From Rhodovulum sp. MB263 (GTDB lineage Bacteria; Pseudomonadota; Alphaproteobacteria; Rhodobacterales; Rhodobacteraceae), in NCBI RefSeq assembly GCF_002073975.1, contig NZ_CP020384.1:1054001-1118000 (forward strand): 64,000 bases of DNA. Reading direction: 5' to 3'. The translations under genes were made by a program, and so were the position numbers. Under the pieces are notes generated by a model. That model was not told where the DNA came from. It was given only the letters and a program-made list of their open reading frames with translations, and searched no databases. This document shows positions 48,745 to 56,328 of the stretch, in pieces. Positions within the stretch are counted from its first letter, which is position 1. The number at the start of each line of letters is the position of its first letter.

Positions 48745-50055
48745 ATGCCGCGCAGCGCCCTGACCGGGACCAGGATTCGCGAACGCCGGACGATGATCGG
48801 CATGCGACAGGCCGATCTGGCCAGAATGGCCGGAATATCCCCGTCCTATCTCAATCTGATCGAGCATAATCGCCGCAGAATCGGCGGCAAGCTTCTGGTC
48901 GAGATCGCCCGCAACCTCGATGTCGAGGCCTCGGCGCTGACCGAAGGCGCCGGTGCGGCGCTGATCGAGACCCTGCGCGAGGCGGCGGCGGGTCAGGATG
49001 CGGCCGAGGCCGATCTGCCCCGGATCGAGGAATTCGCGGGCCGGTTCCCGGGCTGGGCGGGGCTGCTCGCCGAGCGCCACCGCCGGGTGCGCGAGCTCGA
49101 GCGCACGGTCGAGATGCTGACCGACCGGATGACCCATGACCCGTTCCTGTCGGCCTCGCTGCACGAGGTGATCTCGGCGGTGACCTCGATCCGCTCGACC
49201 GCGGCGATCCTGGCCGATACCGAGGATATCGACGCCGAGTGGCAGCGCCGCTTCCACCGCAATCTCAGCGATGACAGCCGTCGTCTGGCCGAAGGGGCGC
49301 AGGCGCTGGTGGCCTATCTCGACGAGGGCACGGAAGATCCGGGCGTGCAATCCTCGCCGCAAGAGGAAGTCGAGGCTTTCCTGCGGGCGCGCGACTGGCA
49401 TCTGCCAGAGCTCGAGCGCAGCCTGCCGCCCGATCCGGCGCGGATCGTGGCCGAGGCGCGCGAGCTGACCTCGGCCCCCGCACGCGAGCTGGCACTGGCG
49501 CATCTGAAACGCTACCGCCGCGATGCCGAGCTGATGCCGCTGCAGCGCTTCGCCGAGGCCGCGCGCGGCGCCGGGCTCGATCCGGGCGCGCTGGCCCAGG
49601 CCTTCGGCGTCGATCCGGGCGCGACCTTTCGCCGGCTGGCCGCGCTGCCCGCAGAGCGCGCGGGCGGGTCGGTCGGGCTGGTGGCCTGCGACGGCTCGGG
49701 CACGCTGACCTTCCGCAAGCCGGTCGAGGGCTTCGCGCTGCCCCGCTTCGGCGCGGCCTGTCCGCTCTGGCCGTTGTATCAGGCATTGTCGCGGCCGATG
49801 GCGCCGGTGCGGGCGGTGGTCGAGCTGGGCGGCGCGGCGCCGCAGCGTTTCCTGACCTATGCGATCTGCCAGCCGGCACTGGCGGCGGGGTTCGACGGGC
49901 CGCAGGTGCTCGAGGCGGCGATGCTGATCCTGCCCGAGGGCACGGTCGCTCTGCCGCGCCTGGCGCCGCAGCCGGTGGGCACGTCCTGCCGGATCTGCCC
50001 GCGCCGGGGCTGCGTCGCCCGGCGCGAGCCCTCGATCCTGGCCGATGGCTTCTGA
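48745..50055 (+). CDS. XRE-family short-chain fatty acid type regulator
   Basis: A 436-residue regulator with an N-terminal Cro/CI HTH (about 9-65, RQADLARMAGISPSYLNLIE) and a long C-terminal domain ending in a Cys-rich motif (CRICPRRGCVARRE). This is the layout of the PccR/MccR/RamB group that senses acyl-CoA or short-chain fatty acid status and controls propionate, acetate or glyoxylate genes. The ATG at 48745 follows AAGGATTTTCGG. It is divergent from the transporter-acs operon and upstream of the receiver/kinase genes, consistent with control of acetate or propionate use. Confidence 0.88.
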   Translation: MPRSALTGTRIRERRTMIGMRQADLARMAGISPSYLNLIEHNRRRIGGKLLVEIARNLDVEASALTEGAGAALIETLREAAAGQDAAEADLPRIEEFAGRFPGWAGLLAERHRRVRELERTVEMLTDRMTHDPFLSASLHEVISAVTSIRSTAAILADTEDIDAEWQRRFHRNLSDDSRRLAEGAQALVAYLDEGTEDPGVQSSPQEEVEAFLRARDWHLPELERSLPPDPARIVAEARELTSAPARELALAHLKRYRRDAELMPLQRFAEAARGAGLDPGALAQAFGVDPGATFRRLAALPAERAGGSVGLVACDGSGTLTFRKPVEGFALPRFGAACPLWPLYQALSRPMAPVRAVVELGGAAPQRFLTYAICQPALAAGFDGPQVLEAAMLILPEGTVALPRLAPQPVGTSCRICPRRGCVARREPSILADGF

Positions 50056-50064
50056 GCAGGGGTT

Positions 50065-50093
50065 TTGACAGGGCGGGGCTTTGGCATGATAGT
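50065..50093 (+). promoter_or_regulatory. Sigma-70-type promoter of the receiver/kinase operon
   Basis: TTGACA (50065-50070), a 17-nt spacer and GATAGT (50088-50093) form a good housekeeping promoter 52 bp before the receiver gene, just after the regulator stop. Confidence 0.65.
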
Positions 50094-50144
50094 CGGGACA
50101 CAAGCGGGGCGCGAACGCCCGCACGGGGAGGGAAGGGACCGGGG

Positions 50145-50513
50145 ATGGACAAGCGTGTCCTGCTGATCGAGGACGAACCGAACATCATCGAGGCGATCCG
50201 CTTCATTCTGGCCCGGGACGGCTGGCGCGTCGACACCCATGCCGATGGCACCACCGCCTTCGCCCGCGTCGCCGAGACCCGCCCCGATATCGTGATCCTC
50301 GACGTGATGCTGCCGGGCCGGTCGGGCTTCGACATCCTGCGCGACATCCGCTCGGATACCGGTCTCGGCGCGCTGCCGGTGCTGATGCTGACCGCCAAGG
50401 GGCAGGTCAAGGATCGCGACCTGGCCGAGCGGATGGGCGCGAGCCGCTTCATGGCCAAGCCGTTCTCGAATACCGAGGTCCTGGCCTCGGTGCGGGAACT
50501 GACGGGCGCCTGA
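50145..50513 (+). CDS. Stand-alone receiver domain response regulator
   Basis: A 122-residue CheY-like protein with only a receiver domain. The acidic pocket is Asp10-Glu11, the phosphorylation site Asp53 (VILDVMLPG), with Thr83 in MLTAKG and Lys105 in FMAKPF. No output domain is present, so it must act through another protein or a phosphorelay. It is in a three-gene operon with a small membrane protein and a transporter-fused histidine kinase; the kinase gene lacks its own receiver domain. GGGAGGGAAGGGA precedes the ATG. Confidence 0.95.
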   Translation: MDKRVLLIEDEPNIIEAIRFILARDGWRVDTHADGTTAFARVAETRPDIVILDVMLPGRSGFDILRDIRSDTGLGALPVLMLTAKGQVKDRDLAERMGASRFMAKPFSNTEVLASVRELTGA

Positions 50514-50514
50514 G

Positions 50515-50775
50515 ATGGCGCGCGCGCCGCTGTTCCTGGCCCGCGAGGGATACCGGCGGCGTCGCCTCGCGGACATGGCGCGGGTTTTGCCGGTGCTTGG
50601 GGCGGCGCTGTTCCTGATCCCCGCGCTCGATGCCGAGGAGGGGCTCGGCTCGGGCATGCTGATCTTTCTGTTCTCGGCCTGGTTCTGGCTGATCCTCGCC
50701 TCGGCCTTCGTGTCCTCCCGCCTGATCCGCGCGGTGCCGCGCGAGACCGACGAGTCTTCCGGCGAGGCGCCATGA
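50515..50775 (+). CDS. Small membrane protein between receiver and kinase genes
   Basis: An 86-residue protein with two hydrophobic segments (LPVLGAALFLIPAL and MLIFLFSAWFWLILASAFV), a basic N-terminus (REGYRRRRLADMAR) and an acidic C-terminus. It starts one base after the receiver stop and overlaps the kinase start by 4 bp. Similar small proteins accompany this type of kinase in related bacteria as far as I recall. Function unknown; it may help assemble the kinase. Confidence 0.8.
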   Translation: MARAPLFLAREGYRRRRLADMARVLPVLGAALFLIPALDAEEGLGSGMLIFLFSAWFWLILASAFVSSRLIRAVPRETDESSGEAP

Positions 50776-53480
50776 TCGCCTTCGACATGCTGGTCGCGAT
50801 CTGTCTCGTCTATGTCGCGCTTCTGTTCGGCGTCGCCTTCCTGGCCGAGCGCCGCGGCGCGCGCGGCACCAATGGCTGGCTGCGTTCGCCCGTGATCTAC
50901 ACGCTGTCGCTGTCGGTCTACTGCACCGCCTGGACCTTCTACGGCGCTGTCGGCTATGCCGCGCGCTCGGGGCTCGAATTCGCCACGATCTATCTCGGGC
51001 CGACACTGGTGCTGATCGGCTGGTGGTGGACGCTGCGCAAGCTGGTGCGGATCGGCAAGACCCAGCGGATCACCTCGATCGCCGATCTGATCTCGTCGCG
51101 CTACGGCAAGTCGAACATGCTGGGGGTCATCGTCACCCTGATCGCGGTGGTGGGCACGACGCCCTATATCGCGCTTCAGTTGCAATCGGTGACGCTGTCC
51201 TTCGCGGTCTTTGCCGCGGCGGGCGCCGACGGGCCCTGGCAGCCCACCGATCTGAAGGCCGCGGCCTTCAGCGTGGCGGCCGGGCTGGCTGTCTTCACCG
51301 TGATCTTCGGCACCCGCAACCTCGATGCCAACGAGCGCCATCACGGCGTCGTCACCGCCATCGCGGTCGAGGCCGCGGTCAAGCTGGTCGCGCTTCTGGC
51401 GGTCGGGCTCTTCGTGGTCTGGGGCATCGGCGGCGGCGCCCAGGCGACGCTGGCGCGGATCGAGGCCTCGCCGCTGGCGGGCATGCCGCTGGCGCCCGGC
51501 CGCTGGATCGGACTGACCTTCCTGGCCGGGGCCGCGATCCTGACCCTGCCCCGGATGTTCCAGGTGCTGGTGGTCGAGAACGAGGACGAGCGTCATCTGG
51601 CCACCGCCGCCTGGGCCTTTCCGGCCTATGTCTTCCTGATGAGCCTGTTCGTGGTGCCCATCGCCGCGGTCGGTCTGGCCGAGATGCCGCCCGGCGCCAA
51701 TCCCGATCTCTTCGTGCTGACCCTGCCGCTTGCCCGCGGTCAGGACGGGCTGGCGACGCTGGCCTTCCTCGGCGGGTTCTCCTCGGCCACATCGATGGTT
51801 ATCGTCGCGGCCATCGCGCTCTCGACCATGGTCTCGAACCACATCGTCATGCCGCTTTTCCTGCACTGGACGCGTGCGGGGGCCACCATGTCGGGCGATG
51901 TGCGCAAGCTGGTCCTGCGGGCGCGGCGGCTCTCGATCGGGGGCGTGCTGCTTCTGGGCTATCTCTACTACCGGCTGACCGGCGGCAGCGAGGCGCTGGC
52001 CGAGATCGGGCTGATCTCCTTCGCGGGGGTGGCCCAGTTCCTGCCGGCGCTGCTGGGCGGGATCCTGTGGCGCGGCGCGACCCGGGCCGGGGCACTGGCC
52101 GGGCTGACCTTTGGCTTCGCGCTCTGGGCCTATACGCTGTTTTTGCCCAGCTTCGGCGAGGGCGCCGTCATGAGCGCGGGGCTGCTGGCCGACGGCCCCT
52201 GGGGCATCGGCTGGCTGCGGCCGCAGGGGCTGTTCGGGCTCGACGGGCTCGATCCGCTGGTCCATGCGGTGGTGTTCTCGATGGGCGCCAATGCGCTGGC
52301 CTTCACGCTGGTCTCGATGCTCGATTTTCCCGGCCCGATGGAGCGGCTGCAGGCCGCGCAATTCGTCAATGTCTTCGATCATTCCCCGGCCGGGCAGGGC
52401 TGGAGCCAGGGGCGGGCCGAGGCCGAGGACCTCTTGCTGATGGCGCAGCGCATCCTTGGCGCCGACGATGCCCAGCGGCTGTTCCAGCGGGCCGCCATCG
52501 ATCAGGGCAAGCAGGGCTATCTGCCCGACCCCACCCCCGAATTCCTGCAACGGCTGGAGCGCAAGCTGGCCGGATCGGTGGGCGCGGCCACGGCCCATGC
52601 GATGGTCGGCCAGATCGTCGGTCGGTCCTCGGTCTCGGTCGAGGATCTGATGAGGGTCGCCGACGAGACCGCGCAGATGATGGAATATTCGAGCCAGCTC
52701 GAGGCCAAGTCCGAAGAGCTTGCCCGCACCGCGCGCCAGCTGCGCGAGGTCAACGAGAAGCTGACCTCGCTGTCGGTGCAGAAGGACGCCTTTCTCAGCC
52801 AGATCAGCCATGAGCTGCGCACGCCGATGACCTCGATCCGGGCCTTTTCCGAGATCCTGATGGAAAACGACGATCTCCCGCCCGAGCGTCTGGTCGACTA
52901 TTCCCGGATCATCCATCAGGAAAGCATGCGCCTCACCCGGCTGCTCGACGACCTGCTGGATCTGTCGGTGCTGGAAAACGGCCAGGTCTCGCTGCATCCG
53001 CAACCGGTGAGCCTGTCCGATCTGCTCGACCGCTCGGTCGCGGCGGCCGGAGGGGGATCCGGGGGCGGCGGCTCGGGGCGGGCGCCGATGACGATCCGGC
53101 GCGATCCGGCGGCCGAGCAGGTGGCGCTCGTGACCGATGGCGACCGGCTGAGCCAGGTCTTCATCAATCTCGTCACCAATGCGCAGAAATACTGCGATGC
53201 CGCCGAGCCGGTGCTGACGATATCGGTGACCGAGGAAGAGGGCGCCGTTGCGGTCGATTTCGTCGACAATGGCAGCGGCATCCCTGAACGCAGCCAGTCG
53301 ATCATCTTCGAGAAATTCTCGCGCCTGACCGATCCGCGCAAGGCCGGCGGCGCCGGGCTGGGGCTGGCGATCTGCCGTGAGATCATGCTGCGGCTCGGGG
53401 GCGCGATCGTCTATCTGCCCGGGCAGGGCGGCGCCGCCTTCCGGGTGACGCTCCCCCTTGGCTGTGCCGACGCCGCCTGA
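50772..53480 (+). CDS. Sensor histidine kinase with N-terminal sodium:solute symporter domain
   Basis: A 902-residue membrane kinase of the CbrA/CrbS type. Residues about 1-480 form a sodium:solute symporter fold with many helices (YSLGLR-type features such as RSGLEFATIYLGPTLVLIGW and GFSSATSMVIVAAIALSTM). A linker and coiled coil (about 620-670) lead to the dimerisation His680 in SHELRTPMTSIRAF. The ATPase boxes are NLVTNAQKYC (N), DNGSGIP (G1) and GGAGLGLAI (G2). A run of Gly and Ser (GGGSGGGGSG) interrupts the catalytic region near residue 760. CrbS-like kinases control acs in other bacteria, which fits the neighbours; no PAS domain is evident. Confidence 0.94.
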   Translation: MIAFDMLVAICLVYVALLFGVAFLAERRGARGTNGWLRSPVIYTLSLSVYCTAWTFYGAVGYAARSGLEFATIYLGPTLVLIGWWWTLRKLVRIGKTQRITSIADLISSRYGKSNMLGVIVTLIAVVGTTPYIALQLQSVTLSFAVFAAAGADGPWQPTDLKAAAFSVAAGLAVFTVIFGTRNLDANERHHGVVTAIAVEAAVKLVALLAVGLFVVWGIGGGAQATLARIEASPLAGMPLAPGRWIGLTFLAGAAILTLPRMFQVLVVENEDERHLATAAWAFPAYVFLMSLFVVPIAAVGLAEMPPGANPDLFVLTLPLARGQDGLATLAFLGGFSSATSMVIVAAIALSTMVSNHIVMPLFLHWTRAGATMSGDVRKLVLRARRLSIGGVLLLGYLYYRLTGGSEALAEIGLISFAGVAQFLPALLGGILWRGATRAGALAGLTFGFALWAYTLFLPSFGEGAVMSAGLLADGPWGIGWLRPQGLFGLDGLDPLVHAVVFSMGANALAFTLVSMLDFPGPMERLQAAQFVNVFDHSPAGQGWSQGRAEAEDLLLMAQRILGADDAQRLFQRAAIDQGKQGYLPDPTPEFLQRLERKLAGSVGAATAHAMVGQIVGRSSVSVEDLMRVADETAQMMEYSSQLEAKSEELARTARQLREVNEKLTSLSVQKDAFLSQISHELRTPMTSIRAFSEILMENDDLPPERLVDYSRIIHQESMRLTRLLDDLLDLSVLENGQVSLHPQPVSLSDLLDRSVAAAGGGSGGGGSGRAPMTIRRDPAAEQVALVTDGDRLSQVFINLVTNAQKYCDAAEPVLTISVTEEEGAVAVDFVDNGSGIPERSQSIIFEKFSRLTDPRKAGGAGLGLAICREIMLRLGGAIVYLPGQGGAAFRVTLPLGCADAA

Positions 53481-53492
53481 AATCGGTCGCAT

Positions 53493-53514
53493 TTTAGAGG
53501 CAACCCTTTCTAAA
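53493..53514. promoter_or_regulatory. Inverted repeat TTTAGA-N10-TCTAAA
   Basis: It lies 62 bp before the FliM-like gene. The half-sites equal those of the Irr iron box (TTTAGAA-N3-TTCTAAA), but the gap is 5 bp longer, so an Irr site is doubtful. Operator role not established. Confidence 0.35.
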
Positions 53515-53575
53515 CCCTGAGCGGTCTATCACCGGAGAGAACCCATCGGGAACGGCGATCGAGAACGGACGCGAC

Positions 53576-54727
53576 ATGGCGGAAAACGGACATCATGCAA
53601 TCCTGCGACGCATCCTCGGCGAAGACCGGGTGTCGCTGGGCGGCGCCCGGGGGGGCGGCAATAACGGTGCGGCCGCGCTCCGGCTCGAGATGGCGCGGGC
53701 CACGCGCGATGCCTTCGGGCTGACCGCCCTGGTCGAGGAGTGCAAGGCCGAAAAGGCGGGCCTGCCCGAGATCGAGGCCGAGATCGGGCCGGACGCGTTG
53801 CCGATCCTTCTGCGCACATCCGACGGGCGGCTCGGTCTCGTGGTCTATTCCTCCGAACTGGCGCTGGCGCTGCTCGAATGGCGGCTGATCGGGTTCCTGT
53901 CCGAAACCGCGCCGCCGGAACGGACATTGACGGCGACCGATGCGGCGGTGCTGGCCGATCTGACCGATCCGGTGCTCGAACGTTTCGGCCGCGCCATGAA
54001 AGAGGCGGACGGCGTCGACTGGGCCAGTGGTTATACCCAGGGCGCCCGGATCGAGGATCCGCGCCATGTGCCGCTGATCATGGCGTCCGGACGCTACCGG
54101 CTTTACCGGCTCAGGCTGGTGGCCGGGCGCGGTCGCGCGGGCGGGCTGATCATCGCCTTGCCCGAGGCGGCGCCGGTCGTTCGCCCCAGGACCGCCGGGA
54201 ATGTCGCGCGGCCCTGGCCCGAGGCGCTGCGCGCAGGCGTTCTCGGTGCCGAGCTTTCGCTCAACGCGGTGCTCTGGCGCAGCCGCGTTTCGGCCGCGGC
54301 CATCGCCCGGTTCCGCCCTGGCGATCTGATCCCGCTCCCCGCCGCGGCGCTGAGGGCGGTGCAGCTCGAAGGGCCGGGCGGTGTCGTGATCGCGGGCGGG
54401 CGGCTGGGCCAGGCGCATGGCGACCGGGCGATCAAGCTCGACAGCGAAGGTGGCGGCACCGAGGTGCCGGGTTTCGAGGCGCCGCAGCTTGGTTCCGCGC
54501 TGCCAATGGGCGAACCGGGGTTCGGTCTGGACGACGAAGGCGGTCTCGATTTCGCGGCCGAGGGGCTCCCGGCCGACGGGCTTGATCTGGGGGGCGAGGA
54601 ATTCCCCTTCGATCCGGCAGGGCTCGACAGCGATCTCGAGAATGCGCTTGAAAATGGCCTCGACGGGGACGGGTTTGGCGCGGCGCCGCTCGATCTGTCG
54701 GAGGACTTCCCCTCCGTGTCGGCCTGA
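53576..54727 (+). CDS. FliM/FliN family motor-switch-like protein
   Basis: A 383-residue protein. Residues about 1-215 resemble the middle domain of FliM (ALRLEMARATRDAFGL, LGLVVYSSELALALLEWRLIG). Residues about 225-300 are a SpoA/FliN-type C-ring domain (GAELSLNAVLWRSRV, LIPLPAAALRAVQLEG). The last 75 residues are an acidic, Gly/Asp-rich tail. The N-terminal CheY-binding EIDALL motif of FliM is not evident. No flagellar gene lies nearby, so it is an orphan or a lineage-specific FliM variant. It could work in a flagellar C-ring or in a type III secretion-like ring; the former is more likely. Confidence 0.85.
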   Translation: MAENGHHAILRRILGEDRVSLGGARGGGNNGAAALRLEMARATRDAFGLTALVEECKAEKAGLPEIEAEIGPDALPILLRTSDGRLGLVVYSSELALALLEWRLIGFLSETAPPERTLTATDAAVLADLTDPVLERFGRAMKEADGVDWASGYTQGARIEDPRHVPLIMASGRYRLYRLRLVAGRGRAGGLIIALPEAAPVVRPRTAGNVARPWPEALRAGVLGAELSLNAVLWRSRVSAAAIARFRPGDLIPLPAAALRAVQLEGPGGVVIAGGRLGQAHGDRAIKLDSEGGGTEVPGFEAPQLGSALPMGEPGFGLDDEGGLDFAAEGLPADGLDLGGEEFPFDPAGLDSDLENALENGLDGDGFGAAPLDLSEDFPSVSA

Positions 54728-54748
54728 CGGCAAAAGCCCCTGGCCGGG

Positions 54749-55219
54749 TCAGCGCCCGCGCGCCAGTTCCTCGATCTGCTCGCGCAGGCCCGGCATGGCG
54801 AAACCCGCCCGGTCCAGCGCGGCCATGATGTCTTCCGTCGGCTGCCGCCCGGCCTGGGCCAGCGCCCAGATCACCGAAGACCGGAAGCCGGCCCGGCAAT
54901 AGGCGAAGACAGGGCCGGGAAGCGTCGCCATCGCCCGGGCCTGCGCCTCGATCATGGCGGGCGTGATCGGCGCATGGTGCACCGGGATCGCGGCAAAGCC
55001 GAGCCCCGCCGCCCGCGCTGCCGCTTCCATCGCCGCGGCGCCCTCATCCGCCGCCACCTCTTCATCGGGCCGGTTGCAGATGACTGAGCGGAAACCTGCC
55101 TGCGCGAGTGCTTCCAGATATTCAATTCCAGGTTGCGGCGCTGCGGCGAAATCCTTGTCCAGCCACGTCATCGGAGGCAGGTCCTGCCCTTCGGCATTGC
55201 GGTTCATGTCTTCTGCCAT
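54749..55219 (-). CDS. TIGR01244-type phosphatase/sulfurtransferase-like protein
   Basis: A 156-residue protein with a dual-specificity-phosphatase-like fold. Key parts are RSVICNRPDEEVA near the middle and the active-site loop AYCRAGFRSSV with the catalytic Cys. Such proteins are also found fused to beta-lactamase-type hydrolases (Blh), linked to sulfide or biofilm metabolism. The ATG at 55219 (MAEDMNRNAEG) has a weak ribosome binding site; another ATG four codons on is possible. An Fnr-type palindrome lies about 85 bp upstream, so expression may respond to oxygen. Confidence 0.85.
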   Translation of the reverse strand: MAEDMNRNAEGQDLPPMTWLDKDFAAAPQPGIEYLEALAQAGFRSVICNRPDEEVAADEGAAAMEAAARAAGLGFAAIPVHHAPITPAMIEAQARAMATLPGPVFAYCRAGFRSSVIWALAQAGRQPTEDIMAALDRAGFAMPGLREQIEELARGR

Positions 55220-55304
55220 GGCGGTTCGGTTCCCTTTTCGTGCAATGGTTCCAGCCCAGCATTGCGGCTTTTGCGCAGAGGTGCAATGCGCGTTCCTTCG
55301 TGAT

Positions 55305-55318
55305 TTGACATGTGTCAA
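55305..55318. promoter_or_regulatory. Fnr-type palindrome
   Basis: TTGACATGTGTCAA is a perfect TTGAC-N4-GTCAA palindrome and differs by one base from the site before bchE (TTGACTTGTGTCAA). It lies in the region upstream of the TIGR01244 gene (minus) and of the truncated DksA-like frame (plus). FnrL is the most likely binder. Confidence 0.6.
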
Positions 55319-55496
55319 TGCCGGTTTTTCGCCATGATGTCACATGGCTCCGGCCGGGCATTCTCCGGGCGAACCATGGTGAGGCGGGGCGCGCGCAGGC
55401 GCCGGTTGCTGGCGCGGCCGGCAGCGCGGGTGTGGACGGCTCCAGGATATCGAGACTGAACGCGACCTGTGTCAGGCCGGGCTCCGGGCTGAACTT

Positions 55497-55694
55497 GTGG
55501 TTGAGTATGATGAGGGTGAATTTCTTGAGGGGATGGATCGTTCGGGAAGGGCCGGCTTTCGTCGGAGCTGTGCAGCCCTCGCGCGAATCGAGGGGGGCAG
55601 TTACGGTTTTTGCGTGCGCTGCGGCGAGGATGGCGCCGTTGAGTGGCGGGATGCGGTTCCCGCAACGCCATTTTGCCGCATCTGCGTCCGATAG
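55497..55694 (+). pseudogene. Truncated DksA/TraR-type zinc-finger protein
   Basis: A 65-residue frame from a GTG whose C-terminal part is clearly DksA/TraR-like: EGGSYGFCVRCGEDG, then PATPFCRICVR, giving the four zinc-binding cysteines. Before this, EYDEGEFLEGMDRSGRAGFR matches the usual ...EGDEVLEGLG... segment. The long N-terminal coiled-coil expected in this family is missing or unrecognisable: the frame stays open upstream but without a good ATG or family match. It may be a relic, or a short active zinc finger from a non-ATG start. An Fnr-type palindrome lies 180 bp upstream. Confidence 0.5.
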
Positions 55695-55972
55695 GGGCCG
55701 CTGTATAGGAACCGCCCGATGAGCCAAACGAGCCGACACAGCCATATGCCAGCACGTTCCAAAAGCGCCGTCCCCGAGGAAACCCGCGTCCTGATCAGGA
55801 CCCGGATCGAGAGCCTTCTGGCCAGCGGAACCGTGGCCAGCCAGGTCGGTCGGCGTTTGCGCACCAAGGGCTGCTGCAGCCCTTGGGCCGTTGCGTCTGC
55901 GGTGGCTGACGAGCAGGATGACGAGACCCATGAGGTCGCGCAAACCTGCACATCCATGACGGGGAGACACGG

Positions 55973-56185
55973 ATGGCGTTCGAACAGCTCAAGGCAGGGA
56001 TCGCACTGATCCTCGAAGAGATCGAGAAGCGGCCCGAGGACCGTCACGTGCTCCAGGAGGAGTTGCGCGGCCAGATCGCCGAGCTGCGTGCACTTGGCCT
56101 GCCGGTGCCCGAGGATATCCTGCGGCTCGAGCAGGAGCTCGAGGGTGACGATTCCGACGATCTCTACGACGACATGCCCGTCTGA
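55973..56185 (+). CDS. Small acidic helical protein of unknown function
   Basis: A 70-residue protein, mostly charged helices (LKAGIALILEEIEKRPEDRH, LQEELRGQIAELRALG), ending in a very acidic tail (EGDDSDDLYDDMPV). No membrane helix. GGGGAGACACGG precedes the ATG, and the codon bias is coding-like. It matches small hypothetical proteins I associate with Rhodobacterales. Function unknown. Confidence 0.75.
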   Translation: MAFEQLKAGIALILEEIEKRPEDRHVLQEELRGQIAELRALGLPVPEDILRLEQELEGDDSDDLYDDMPV

Positions 56186-56328
56186 AACCTTGCCGCTCCG
56201 GCGCCACGTGCGGCTGTCCCGGGGCGGCGGGCTGTTGCCTTTCTGCCCCGACCGTTCCCTAATGGGCCTGCGATGAATTCGGATCCGGGCGGTCGCGCCG
56301 TGCCGGGTCTGGCCGGACGGGGGAAGGA

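Noticed and set aside
55312-55722. 136-codon plus-strand ORF overlapping the DksA-like frame
   Set aside because: The other frame shows the zinc-finger motif; this one has no similarity or ribosome binding site.
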